This document shows, piece by piece, positions 29,962 to 37,106 of a stretch of 44,464 nucleotides of DNA (its first letter is position 1; each line of letters opens with the position of its first letter). Under the pieces are notes generated by a model that was given only the letters and a program-made list of their open reading frames with translations, was not told the origin of the DNA and did no database searches. Made by a program: the position numbers and the translations under genes. The DNA is from a virus: the IMG/VR virus record IMGVR_UViG_3300046690_000356, positions 1-44,464 of that record. One strand, written 5' to 3'.

Positions 29962-30536
29962 GACGCGCTCCCAAACAACGCCTCGATGATCGGGTCGCGG
30001 CGCACGAGAGTGCCCGCACGATCCGCCCGTTGCACGCGGCGTCGCGCAAGGCGTTGCTCATACCGGTCAGGATCATCAAGCTTCATGCGCTTCATCCGGC
30101 GCCGCTCGCGAACGGCTTGAGTCGGTGGCGTCGGCTTCACAGCATCTTTCTCGGCACCGATAGCCCAGATGCGCGTGTATCGGCCCATAACGCTGAATCT
30201 GTCCCAGCGGGCGACATAGACGTTCCCGGCAGCGTGCATGTCTTTCAGCCGCCGTGAGACGCGGTTTCGCTCGACGCCCGACTTGGCGCTGATCTCCACC
30301 GCGTCCATAGGGCCGATTGCGAGCGCGCGCATGATTGCGGCATTCGTCACATAGCACTGGCTGATAGACCGCTGCGGGCGCTTGCCGAGGCCTATCTCAG
30401 CCGCACGAGACACAACCGCATGCTCGGAACGATTGCTGAATTTCTCCAGATGGGTTTTCATCGGGCCCGGTGCGTTCCAAAGCTCGCGGAGCAGCGCATC
30501 CTCTTCCGGCGTCCACTTTTTCCACGTGCGTGTCAT
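29958..30536 (-). CDS. SANT/Myb-like DNA-binding protein
   Basis: 192 residues. The N-terminus WKKWTPEEDALLRELWNAPG and FSNRSEHAVVSRAAEIGL is a SANT/Myb-like or GcrA-like helix triad. A second winged-helix-like part (ALAIGPMDAVEISAKSGVER, NRVSRRLKDMHAAGNVYVAR) follows, then a very basic end (RRRMKRMKLDD). It is likely a regulator of phage or host transcription. One-base overlap with the DUF1064 gene. Confidence 0.72.
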   Translation of the reverse strand: MTRTWKKWTPEEDALLRELWNAPGPMKTHLEKFSNRSEHAVVSRAAEIGLGKRPQRSISQCYVTNAAIMRALAIGPMDAVEISAKSGVERNRVSRRLKDMHAAGNVYVARWDRFSVMGRYTRIWAIGAEKDAVKPTPPTQAVRERRRMKRMKLDDPDRYEQRLARRRVQRADRAGTLVRRDPIIEALFGSAS

Positions 30537-31099
30537 CAGATTTCCTTCACGGTGATGCCGTGCTTGTCGAGCATTTGTTTGCGCTTCTGGATGTACGTGC
30601 GGTTTTTGCGGGTTGCTTCGGACTTGAAGTCTTCGACGATCTGCTTTCCGGTTGCGACAACGATGTAGACGAAGTCAGCGACGTACTTCGATGCCCGCTC
30701 CCACGTGCCGTCGTCGCGCCGGCGGCGCTCGGTGAGCACGAACGGCACTTGAAGCTGCAGATCGCGGATCTCGCCGCGCACCTGCATTTGGACGAGCTCG
30801 AACCACCGCGCTCGCTCGCCCCGGCTGTCGAACTTGATGCCTTCGTGCTCGCACTTCGTGTTGCGGTACTTCGCTGGCTTCTTTGCGGCCAGCGTCGCGG
30901 GGTGCGGGCGGATCAACGAAGCGTCGAACGGGTCGGTCGGATCGTCCAACGCGCTCGTCTGCGGCGGGTTGCCGGTCGCTTCGTAGATCCGGCGTTGCGC
31001 GGTCGTCATCTTCGGCAGCGCGTCGTCGCGCACGCGGGCGGTACCGACCATCGTCGTGCCCGCCGGGACCACCATCGGCCAGGGTGCGCGCTTCGTCAT
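30536..31099 (-). CDS. DUF1064 putative Holliday-junction-type nuclease
   Basis: 187 residues from ATG 31099, overlapping the previous stop. Core pattern: KYRNTKCEHEGIKFDSRGER, ARWFELVQMQVRGEIRDLQL, KYVADFVYIV, and the strand VEDFKSEATRKNRTYIQKRK. The E-x-x-R-W-x-E-L, D-F and E-D-x-K elements correspond to the PD-(D/E)xK nuclease fold of DUF1064. It would act in recombination or resolution of phage DNA, taking the RusA/NinG place in the operon. In-frame sequence upstream to 31294 is a shadow of other genes. Confidence 0.88.
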   Translation of the reverse strand: MTKRAPWPMVVPAGTTMVGTARVRDDALPKMTTAQRRIYEATGNPPQTSALDDPTDPFDASLIRPHPATLAAKKPAKYRNTKCEHEGIKFDSRGERARWFELVQMQVRGEIRDLQLQVPFVLTERRRRDDGTWERASKYVADFVYIVVATGKQIVEDFKSEATRKNRTYIQKRKQMLDKHGITVKEI

Positions 31100-31257
31100 G
31101 CCTTCGCCATCCATCGAATCGGGTTGAGGTTGCACGCCATATGACCGGGCACGAAGAAGTAATCGGGCTTGTGCGCGCAGTTGCGGTACCCGAGGCGATA
31201 CATCGCTTGGTGACCGGGCGCAGTCGTCGAATGAGTGCACGTGCGGCACGTGTTCAT
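31096..31257 (-). CDS. Small Cys/His-rich protein (53 aa)
   Basis: Reads MNTCRTCTHSTTAPGHQAMY then RLGYRNCAHKPDYFFVPGHM and ends at 31096. Two Cys in CRTC plus NCAH and a later Cys suggest one zinc site. Both ends overlap neighbours by ATGA (31254-31257 and 31096-31099), showing it is a true member of the operon. Function unknown. Confidence 0.75.
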   Translation of the reverse strand: MNTCRTCTHSTTAPGHQAMYRLGYRNCAHKPDYFFVPGHMACNLNPIRWMAKA

Positions 31258-31901
31258 CCGGCCGCCAATCGCGGCATAGGCCGCGCGGCGGCATCGGCCG
31301 GCGTCATCCGCGTGAAACTCAGGATCGGGGTATCGGCGCCGCCGAGCATCACGCGCTTGGCCTTCTCGCTGTCACCGATCAGCACCGGCGGCTGGCTCTT
31401 CTGCCCCATCCGGTTGTTTTGCGCCTCGGCGATGCCAATCAACACGGGCAGGTATTCGGGCGACTCGCTGCGCATCCGGTAGCCGCGGTAGCGGTTCTCG
31501 AATTCCTTGCCGACGAACGGCCATTCCTTTTCGCCTTTGCCGCCCACCAGCGCCCAGCCGCCCATATCGACGATCACGCGGTGAATCAGCGGGTCATCGA
31601 ACACGACGCTGTTGTACGTGCCGCACGAGCGCACTGCGCGATCGACCTTGGCCCACGCCACAAGCGCGGCGTCCTGCGTCGAGCCTTGGAGCATCTTCAC
31701 GATGTCCGCCGGGAACGGCAGGTACTGGCCGGAATCCGGATTGACGCTGTGGCGACCGACGGCATCGCTTACGGCGTCGAATTCGTATGGCTTCAGCGCG
31801 TTCCACCACACGGCAGCGGAAAAGTCAGAGAAGTCGCGCCGGTAGAAAGCGTGGACATCGGCGATGAGCGCAACGAAGGCGCTGTGATCGTTCGGGGTCA
31901 T
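31254..31901 (-). CDS. DUF6475-like phage protein, possible helicase loader
   Basis: 215 residues: FVALIADVHAFYRRDFSDFS, AAVWWNALKPYEFDAVSDAV, SGQYLPFPADIVKMLQG, AWAKVDRAVRSCGTYNSVVF, MGGWALVGGKGEKEWPFVGK. The order (G-x-Y-L-P-x-P-A-D-I-V-K, W-x-K-V) is that of a widespread uncharacterised phage family I know as DUF6475. Being placed directly after the origin-binding protein gene, it may play the part of lambda P. That role is inferred from position only. Confidence 0.68.
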   Translation of the reverse strand: MTPNDHSAFVALIADVHAFYRRDFSDFSAAVWWNALKPYEFDAVSDAVGRHSVNPDSGQYLPFPADIVKMLQGSTQDAALVAWAKVDRAVRSCGTYNSVVFDDPLIHRVIVDMGGWALVGGKGEKEWPFVGKEFENRYRGYRMRSESPEYLPVLIGIAEAQNNRMGQKSQPPVLIGDSEKAKRVMLGGADTPILSFTRMTPADAAARPMPRLAAG

Positions 31902-32758
31902 CAGGCTGCTCCTTGCTGTGCTTGGAACTGCGCGGCCACGCGTTGAGCGACGGCCCGGTTATTGGCTTCGAGTGCCTCCTGCTTGTTCAGCCCGGCGCCG
32001 GCCGGCGCACCGCCAGCGGCACCGCCCGAAATCCACTTGGCCTTGAATCCAGCCCAGTTCGATTCCACGGCGTGCTTCACAGCCTGTGCGGCCGTCATGC
32101 CGCATGCGGCGGCCTCTTCTTTGACGGATTCCCAGGCGGTCTGCGTCAGCGGTAGGCGCTTGGCCTTGCGCAGCGTCAGCCAGTCACGAGCATGCTTGCG
32201 CTCGACGCCTTCAGCGACCAATGCAGATGCGGTCAGGGGCTTGCCTTCATCGCGATCACCGTCCGATTGCTGGGCGGTCGACGAAGAATCAGCAGCGCGC
32301 TTGCGCGTCTGCGTCGTTTTTTCGCCTTTGTCTTTCTCTTCTTCTTTATCTTCTTCTGTATCTGTATCTAGGCCGTTACCGGAACGTTGCGGTAACGTTT
32401 CATTGCCGTTACCAGAACGTTTTGTCTTTTCGCGGTGTGCGCGCACGCGGTCGGTGCTCGAATCGGAACGCATCTGGCGCTTTTCCCATGCGAGCGGCTG
32501 CCAGCTGTCATCGATCAGGCCCACGGCCGCAAGGCGTTTCTTCACCTCGCCAATCACCGCGTAATCGACCCACAGACGCTGCGCGACGATGCGGTTGAGC
32601 AACTCGGGCGCGCATTGGTTGTCGAGCGTGCCGTCGCCCTTGAGAGCCAGCACGCCGATGAAATGACGCTGGTCTTCAAACGCCAGCGTGATCATCTTCG
32701 GGTCGTTCAGGAAGTCCGTGTACATGCGGAACCACGGCATTTTCGGGTTCGTGCTCAC
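31901..32758 (-). CDS. Replication initiation protein, O-like
   Basis: 285 residues, GTG start (GTGA overlap). N-terminal part PWFRMYTDFLNDPKMITLAF, EDQRHFIGVLALKGDG is typical of phage replication proteins with a winged-helix domain; a basic/charged linker (DTDTEEDKEEEKDKGEKTTQ) separates a C-terminal domain (KHARDWLTLRKAKRLPLTQT, AAQAVKHAVESNWAGFKAKW) likely contacting the loader or helicase. The linker coincides with repeats at the DNA level that look like an origin, as in lambda O. The next gene may encode the loader. Confidence 0.8.
   Translation of the reverse strand: MSTNPKMPWFRMYTDFLNDPKMITLAFEDQRHFIGVLALKGDGTLDNQCAPELLNRIVAQRLWVDYAVIGEVKKRLAAVGLIDDSWQPLAWEKRQMRSDSSTDRVRAHREKTKRSGNGNETLPQRSGNGLDTDTEEDKEEEKDKGEKTTQTRKRAADSSSTAQQSDGDRDEGKPLTASALVAEGVERKHARDWLTLRKAKRLPLTQTAWESVKEEAAACGMTAAQAVKHAVESNWAGFKAKWISGGAAGGAPAGAGLNKQEALEANNRAVAQRVAAQFQAQQGAA
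32322..32421. other. Candidate replication origin inside the replication gene
   Basis: Two copies of GCCGTTACCrGAACGTT lie at 32372-32388 and 32405-32421, 33 bases apart (about three helical turns), with an inverted GGTAACG at 32391-32397 between them. Immediately beside them is a strongly strand-biased pyrimidine/AT tract (32322-32370, mostly C/T on the plus strand). Iterons plus a strand-biased easily melted tract inside the initiator gene is the layout of lambda ori. Confidence 0.6.
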
Positions 32759-33033
32759 GCCGTCACCTCAGTCGGCAGACCAACGGTGTCGGCGAACAGG
32801 CCGGTTTCGAGGCATTTGCGCGAGCCACGAACCACGAGCGCGCCCTGCTCAATCAATTCCGGAACGCGACCACACACGCTCCCAAGGCGTATGTTCGTGC
32901 GGTCCGAGATCTCTTGACGCGTCAAAGTCACGTCCCCGCCGTAGAACAGGTCGAGAATGATCTCGTGTTGCGTGCGCTTCTTCGCGCAGGTGACCGAGTC
33001 ATAGCCAGCGAGTTGCGTGTGTGTGGCGCGCAT
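32755..33033 (-). CDS. Winged-helix early regulator
   Basis: 92 residues. KKRTQHEIILDLFYGGDVTL, TRQEISDRTNIRLGSVCGRV, PELIEQGALVVRGSRKC is a clear winged helix-turn-helix. The L-T-R-Q-E-I-S-x-R-T-x-I-x-x-x-x-V-x-x-R-V-x-x-L pattern fits recognition-helix and wing. It precedes the replication gene (GTGA overlap) and may control it or help at the origin. Overlaps the YdaT-like stop by one base. Confidence 0.75.
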   Translation of the reverse strand: MRATHTQLAGYDSVTCAKKRTQHEIILDLFYGGDVTLTRQEISDRTNIRLGSVCGRVPELIEQGALVVRGSRKCLETGLFADTVGLPTEVTA

Positions 33034-33632
33034 CAGGACACCTTCCGGAGTTGTTCGGGTTGGACCGATTCACCGGTCGTGGAAAGCGCCGACTCGACGA
33101 CGCGCAGCGAGCGCTGCTTGATGCGGATGTCTTCGACCAGGCTGCTATGGAGGCGCGGCAGCTCGCCCGGATCTACGCCGTCGAGCAGATCGGCTGCGTC
33201 GGCCTCGGTGCGGTGATTGGCGCGCATGATCGTCTGCACGAGCTCGTGCGCATTGAGTCGTGCCTCGGAGTCGTGATGGCGCGCACGCGCAACGCAATCG
33301 ATCTGGGCAAAGATCTCGTTCAGCAGATCGACGCGGCGCTCGATCGGCAGCGCGGCGAGAATTGAGTTCTCGAAGTTCGCCGGCATCAGGTTGTTGTCTT
33401 TCGACTCGTCGTCGAGCCAGCGCCAGATGCGGTCAGCGTGGTTCTTCTGCGTCGTGTAGACGTCGCCATGCTTGTCGAACACGATCACGCCAGACAGGTG
33501 GCCGCCGATACGCTCGTGCGCCGCGACGATCTCCGCTGCCGCCGTCTCGCGGCTCCAGCCATGGGCCTTGCGCCACGCAGCGATGTGGTCGCGGATGATT
33601 CCGATTCGGGACTTGTGCGAACTGTCTCGCAT
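33033..33632 (-). CDS. YdaT-like regulator (CII-type position)
   Basis: 199 residues. IIRDHIAAWRKAHGWSRETA, AAEIVAAHERIGG, HADRIWRWLDDES and MPANFENSILAALPIERRVD match the YdaT family, first named for a toxic Rac prophage product and later proposed to act like CII in a YdaS/YdaT switch. N-terminal DNA-binding domain, C-terminal helical part. It lies downstream of a YdaS/Cro-like gene, as in those prophages, so a role in lysis-lysogeny choice is inferred. Confidence 0.75.
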   Translation of the reverse strand: MRDSSHKSRIGIIRDHIAAWRKAHGWSRETAAAEIVAAHERIGGHLSGVIVFDKHGDVYTTQKNHADRIWRWLDDESKDNNLMPANFENSILAALPIERRVDLLNEIFAQIDCVARARHHDSEARLNAHELVQTIMRANHRTEADAADLLDGVDPGELPRLHSSLVEDIRIKQRSLRVVESALSTTGESVQPEQLRKVS

Positions 33633-33769
33633 GATCTGTCACTCGTTGTTGGCTACAGTGTCAACGTGCGATAAGGACAACTAACCGGGCACATGTGACA
33701 ACAGGAAAAAGAAAATGAAAACGCTACGGGAAACCTTTGCTGTCGCCGCGCCCGATGGACGCGCGGCAG
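33633..33769 (-). other. Leader upstream of the ydaT-like gene
   Basis: 137 bases with no convincing gene. On the minus strand it contains TTGACA (33664-33659) and three related hexamers GTTGTC/GTTGTC/GTTGAC at 33702-33697, 33681-33676 and 33665-33660, plus the palindrome CACATGTG at 33690-33697. A regulator binding site or secondary promoter is possible. A + strand frame starting at 33715 has a ribosome-site-like AGGAAAAAG but is antisense to the next gene and has no protein-like content. Confidence 0.4.
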
Positions 33770-33937
33770 TTACTTCTTTGCTTCTGCTGGCAGCGCTGCA
33801 ACCACTTTCAGCGCCTCGAACTGCCTCACCAACTCTTTCCGGGCCGTTTCGTACTCTTCCGGGTATCGAGCACCTCGCGCCGCTATCGCGCACAGCGCTT
33901 CACGAATCTGCTTCTGTTCGGTTGCGGTAAGTGCCAT
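33770..33937 (-). CDS. Small early protein after cro (55 aa)
   Basis: Reads MALTATEQKQIREALCAIAA, then RGARYPEEYETARKELVRQF, ending AEAKK. Helical, soluble, no Cys pair. Its ATG begins one base after the cro-like stop (TGA-C-ATG), so it is co-translated with it. The in-frame extension to 34054 is a shadow of cro. Function unknown; cro-adjacent small genes may be toxic or regulatory. Confidence 0.68.
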   Translation of the reverse strand: MALTATEQKQIREALCAIAARGARYPEEYETARKELVRQFEALKVVAALPAEAKK

Positions 33938-33938
33938 G

Positions 33939-34151
33939 TCAAGCTGCCCTGGAGAAAGCGTTGCCGCCACCGGCGTTGAACAGATCGGGGCGCCGCAGCC
34001 GGACGCCGGCGGGGATGCCGCGAACGGTCCAGTTGTGGACGCGCTGGGTTCCACCTCTCTTGAAACCGAGAAGCTTCGCGACGCTCGCGGGGCCGCCGAG
34101 CCGCTTGATCAGAGCCCGGTCGGATTCAACGGAGAAAGTGGGTGTGTTCAT
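33939..34151 (-). CDS. YdaS/Cro-like repressor
   Basis: 70 residues. DRALIKRLGGPASVAKLLGF, KRGGTQRVHNWTVRGIPAGV is a helix-turn-helix of the Cro/YdaS kind (G-G-x-x-x-V-A-x-L-L-G ... V-x-N-W-x-x-R-G-I-P). It is divergent from the repressor gene and first in the early minus-strand operon, the classical cro place. The likely promoter -10 ends only eight bases before the ATG and no Shine-Dalgarno is visible, so the message may be nearly leaderless. Confidence 0.85.
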   Translation of the reverse strand: MNTPTFSVESDRALIKRLGGPASVAKLLGFKRGGTQRVHNWTVRGIPAGVRLRRPDLFNAGGGNAFSRAA

Positions 34152-34244
34152 GAGACATCATTAAACACCATGTTTAGTTTTGCCGCAAGCAATTTAAACG
34201 TGGCGTTGAACAACAAAACGTTTACTTCGGCGACCATTGCGCGC
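34152..34244. promoter_or_regulatory. OR-like operator/promoter region between cro and cI
   Basis: Two sites of the form TAAAC-N5-GTTNA: TAAACACCATGTTTA at 34162-34176 and TAAACGTGGCGTTGA at 34195-34209, 33 bases apart. On the minus strand TTGCGG-17-TTTAAT places the cro promoter -10 (34165-34160) on the first site. AT-rich sequence (ACAAAACGTTTACTT) follows towards cI. The same site type recurs at 37139-37177. Confidence 0.78.
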
Positions 34245-35240
34245 ATGCACGAGACAATGGAACGCTTATACGAAGCCGCGCACCTCCTCCACAAGATCGA
34301 GGGGCCGGCACAACTCGCCAAATTTCTGAATATTTCGGAGCAGCTGGTCAACAACTGGCAGCGCCGAGGCATCTCCAAGGGCGGGATGATCGACGCCCAG
34401 ACGAAGATCGGATGCAGCGCAACGTGGCTCGAAACCGGCGTGCCGCCGATGATGGCCGCCAATGCGCACGCTCACCGCAAGCACGAGCCGGCCGATTCCG
34501 AACCGCCGAAAAGCGACCGAAAGAAAGGCGTAATCAAGTCGCAACCCAGCGGCGACGCCAATACACTAAACGCTGAAGAAACACCTGCGCACCGACTACG
34601 CCGGGCTTTGGGCGATAAGGAAGTGTCGCCGACTGAGCTGGCGTCCGTCGCGGGCGTGGGCGTCGAGACAGCCGCATTATGGCTGGGCGGGATTGGTCCA
34701 GATTTGTCGTTGGTTCAGGCCGTCGCTATACAAAACACATATGGCGTGAATTCGGTTTGGCTGCTCAAGGGCAAGGGAGAGCCCGGGGTAGCCATACGGT
34801 ACGCTGATGCGTTCGACCCGATCACGGATCTTAAATGGCGCGGGGTGCCGGTTGTGGGGTTTGCTCAGTTGGGCGATAACGGACATTTTGTCGACATCGA
34901 ATTTCCGGTTGGTTACGGAGACGGATTCGTTGCGGCGCCGACCGAGGACAAGGACGCGTATGCACTCCGCTGCGTCGGCGACTCGATGCGCCCCAGAATC
35001 AAAGACAGGGAATTTGTCGTTGTCGAGCCGAACCACAAAGTCGAGCCGGGCGATGAAGTCTTGGTCAAGGCGAAAGACGGCCGTGTCATGGTTAAGGAGT
35101 TCCTATACGAGCGCGCGGGCCGCGTGCACCTGAGCTCGGTCAATGAATCGCATCCGCAAATCGCGATCGACAAAGACAATATCGAGAAAATGCACTACGT
35201 GGGATGGATTGCTAAGCCTTCGGCATGGCGACCCGGCTGA
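34245..35240 (+). CDS. cI: Prophage repressor with two HTH domains and S24 peptidase-like domain
   Basis: 331 residues from ATG 34245 (ATG 34257 is an alternative; neither has a strong ribosome site). HTH 1 at about 20-65: GPAQLAKFLNISEQLVNNWQ, RRG, then CSATWLETG. HTH 2 at about 114-177: TELASVAGVGVETAALWLGG, then YGVNSVWLLKGKG. Both show the W-L-x-x-G ending of phage CI-type domains, suggesting duplication. C-terminal S24: VGDSMRPRI (Ser247) and DGRVMVKEF (Lys284), 37 apart as in LexA. At the place of the usual Ala-Gly cleavage site the sequence reads FAQLGDNG, so Leu-Gly. It should hold both operator regions in the lysogen. Confidence 0.88.
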   Translation: MHETMERLYEAAHLLHKIEGPAQLAKFLNISEQLVNNWQRRGISKGGMIDAQTKIGCSATWLETGVPPMMAANAHAHRKHEPADSEPPKSDRKKGVIKSQPSGDANTLNAEETPAHRLRRALGDKEVSPTELASVAGVGVETAALWLGGIGPDLSLVQAVAIQNTYGVNSVWLLKGKGEPGVAIRYADAFDPITDLKWRGVPVVGFAQLGDNGHFVDIEFPVGYGDGFVAAPTEDKDAYALRCVGDSMRPRIKDREFVVVEPNHKVEPGDEVLVKAKDGRVMVKEFLYERAGRVHLSSVNESHPQIAIDKDNIEKMHYVGWIAKPSAWRPG

Positions 35241-35285
35241 TTCGAGCACTTCGGCCTTTGACCAAAAGAAAAAACGGGGGCGGTA

Positions 35286-35759
35286 ATGTTGTTCATTGGG
35301 GTTTGGCTCATCTGCATGATCATCACGGCATTGATCGCGAACTCAAAGAATCGAAGCCCAATTGCTTGGGCAATCTTGGCCATCCCGCTTGGGCTCTTCG
35401 CGACAGTTGTTGTGGCATGCAGTACCAAATTGCCAGATGCCGGCAGTCCAGCGTCCATCGCCGGCGATACCACCAATCCGGTAAAGACGTGTCCGCGATG
35501 CGCAGAAACGGTGAAGGCGGCCGCCCAAGTTTGCCGGTTTTGCCAGCATGAATTTACGAGCGTCGGGTCAACTCCGAGGGCGACGGACGCCGCTCAGCTA
35601 CCGTGGACTCTCGAAGAAGATTGGGGCGATGGATATGGCGTCTACAGTTACAGAGGCCAGCGATTGGCCTACAACAAAAGCGGTGTCAAGTGGCATGCGA
35701 GCACCTTCAATAGCCCAGCGGTCGCCATTGCATCGATCGACTCAGGTCTGGGTAACTGA
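35286..35759 (+). CDS. Membrane protein with zinc ribbon, lysogenic operon gene 1
   Basis: 157 residues, ATG after GGGGGCGGTA. Two transmembrane segments (LFIGVWLICMIITALIA and PIAWAILAIPLGLFATVVVA) are followed by a short zinc ribbon (CPRCAETVKAAAQVCRFCQH) and a small C-terminal domain (WGDGYGVYSYRGQRLAYNKS). It lies 45 bases downstream of cI on the same strand with no terminator between, so it should be expressed in the lysogen. Function unknown; envelope location plus repressor-linked expression suits superinfection exclusion. Confidence 0.72.
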   Translation: MLFIGVWLICMIITALIANSKNRSPIAWAILAIPLGLFATVVVACSTKLPDAGSPASIAGDTTNPVKTCPRCAETVKAAAQVCRFCQHEFTSVGSTPRATDAAQLPWTLEEDWGDGYGVYSYRGQRLAYNKSGVKWHASTFNSPAVAIASIDSGLGN

Positions 35760-35888
35760 GACTTGGGCGAAGGCGTGAGTCGCAGAGCGCCGCCTCGAAA
35801 ACGAACATCCGCCAAATTCTGCTAAAGCTTTTGCCGAAATTGCCGATAGCCAACTAGCGGTTGTTCAACTGAAATTTGCCCCCACGTA

Positions 35889-36200
35889 ATGGACAAGAAC
35901 GAATTCCAATTAGAATCGGCCAAGGTCGAGGCCGTCACCCATCGCTGGGCGATCGCCGGAGACGCGATCAAAGTGGCCCTCACGGTGGCAGGCAGCATTA
36001 TTGCTGTGTACCTTATTATGAAAGGCCTTCCGCAGATTTTTGCAGGTAAGAATGCTAACGACATTGGTGCGATTGCGAAGGTTTTCGAGGCCATGCATTT
36101 TGGGAGCATTGCGGGGTGGGCCGGGAGCGCGGTCATGACCGGCGCTTGGTCACTTGAAAAGTCTAGGCGGAAGCGAGCAGAGAGAAAGCTGGCAAGCTGA
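35889..36200 (+). CDS. Small membrane protein, lysogenic operon gene 2
   Basis: 103 residues with two hydrophobic segments (IKVALTVAGSIIAVYLIMKG and FGSIAGWAGSAVMTGAWSL) and a basic tail (EKSRRKRAERKLAS). Ribosome site is weak. It is 129 bases after the first membrane gene and 38 before the third. The region is more AT-rich than the structural genes, as often seen with recently acquired accessory genes. No family recognised. Confidence 0.65.
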   Translation: MDKNEFQLESAKVEAVTHRWAIAGDAIKVALTVAGSIIAVYLIMKGLPQIFAGKNANDIGAIAKVFEAMHFGSIAGWAGSAVMTGAWSLEKSRRKRAERKLAS

Positions 36201-36238
36201 TCTATAATCAGGTAAATCGTTGTTTTTTGGAGAAAAAG

Positions 36239-36820
36239 ATGGAACTCGTCCTTTCTGGAATAGGTATCCTCTTCCTCCTTTTTGCTTGGAACTGCGCGTT
36301 TCTTCCTGCCCTACGGGGCAGGTGCGTCGACAGATTGCAGGACTTGCAAGAAGAGAATGCTCGTTTTTTCGCGAAAGCGTCGACGGAAGATCGTGCGCGA
36401 GTACGGCGATCGCTAGATAGATTGCTGTCCGCCCAGATCGACAATATCGACCGCGTCTCGCTTGTAGGCTACCTATTATTTTCGCGTTGGCATCGGTCCC
36501 GGCCGCAGTCAGCCACAGCGTTTGACAAAGAAGTTGATGATCGCTTTTCGTCGAATGACGAAAGCGTCAACGAGTTCTCCGAACACATAAGAATGCAGTC
36601 AGCCACGGCCCTCTTCTTGTTCATGGGCAGGAAATATTCTTGGATGTGGGCGGCGGCGGTCTTTGTGGTCCCCTTCCTGCTGATGCATCTTGGCTACCGC
36701 GCTTTTTTACATGCGGCCGATGCCGTCGCCCGGAAGGTACTCCAAGCAACTGGCGCGGAAACCAAACCCGAGGGTACGAAACGCATAATGGAAGACTCTA
36801 TTCTTGCGATGTGCCACTAG
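36239..36820 (+). CDS. Membrane protein, lysogenic operon gene 3
   Basis: 193 residues from ATG 36239 (GGAG six bases before; a TTG at 36227 is rejected because it contains the ribosome site). N-terminal transmembrane segment (LVLSGIGILFLLFAWNCAFL), a charged cytoplasmic-like middle (DRLQDLQEENARFFAKASTE) and a second segment (SWMWAAAVFVVPFLLMHLGY). TATAAT at 36203-36208 could be an extra promoter -10. Terminated by a strong hairpin at 36841-36869. Function unknown. Confidence 0.68.
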   Translation: MELVLSGIGILFLLFAWNCAFLPALRGRCVDRLQDLQEENARFFAKASTEDRARVRRSLDRLLSAQIDNIDRVSLVGYLLFSRWHRSRPQSATAFDKEVDDRFSSNDESVNEFSEHIRMQSATALFLFMGRKYSWMWAAAVFVVPFLLMHLGYRAFLHAADAVARKVLQATGAETKPEGTKRIMEDSILAMCH

Positions 36821-36840
36821 CGCAACGCACGCAAACATCA

Positions 36841-36869
36841 AGGCCCCGCTCAAGCGGGGCTTTTTTTTT
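36841..36869 (+). terminator. Intrinsic terminator of the lysogenic operon
   Basis: GCCCCGCT pairs with AGCGGGGC around a two-base centre and is followed by nine T. It marks the end of the cI operon. Confidence 0.88.
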
Positions 36870-37106
36870 GCCCACAACAGACGCGAAATCTTGTTCTGCA
36901 ACGCCTCTTCCATCGGAACGCACCCGCCGTGCTAACGCCGCGGTGTCGCGGCGCGCCAGCAAACTGACGGTGCGAACAGCTCGCCCATCGACGTCCGCTT
37001 GTCCGCGCCACCCGGCCTACAGCCCCGCATGGTCAATCCCGCACCTCCTAGCCGCGCGAACAATCGAAACGGCGCAGCAATTGTGAGAAGGATCTCTAGC
37101 CAGTTT
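36870..37106. other. Non-coding stretch before the second early promoter
   Basis: About 240 bases in which I see no credible gene on either strand; short minus-strand frames have no ribosome site or protein-like composition. GC-rich (CGCCGCGGTGTCGCGGCG) in its middle. It could hold a small RNA, but nothing definite is visible. Confidence 0.5.

Noticed and set aside
33715-33930. Small + strand frame with AGGAAAAAG ribosome site next to cro
   Set aside because: It is antisense to the 55-residue gene and has no protein-like composition beyond the start.
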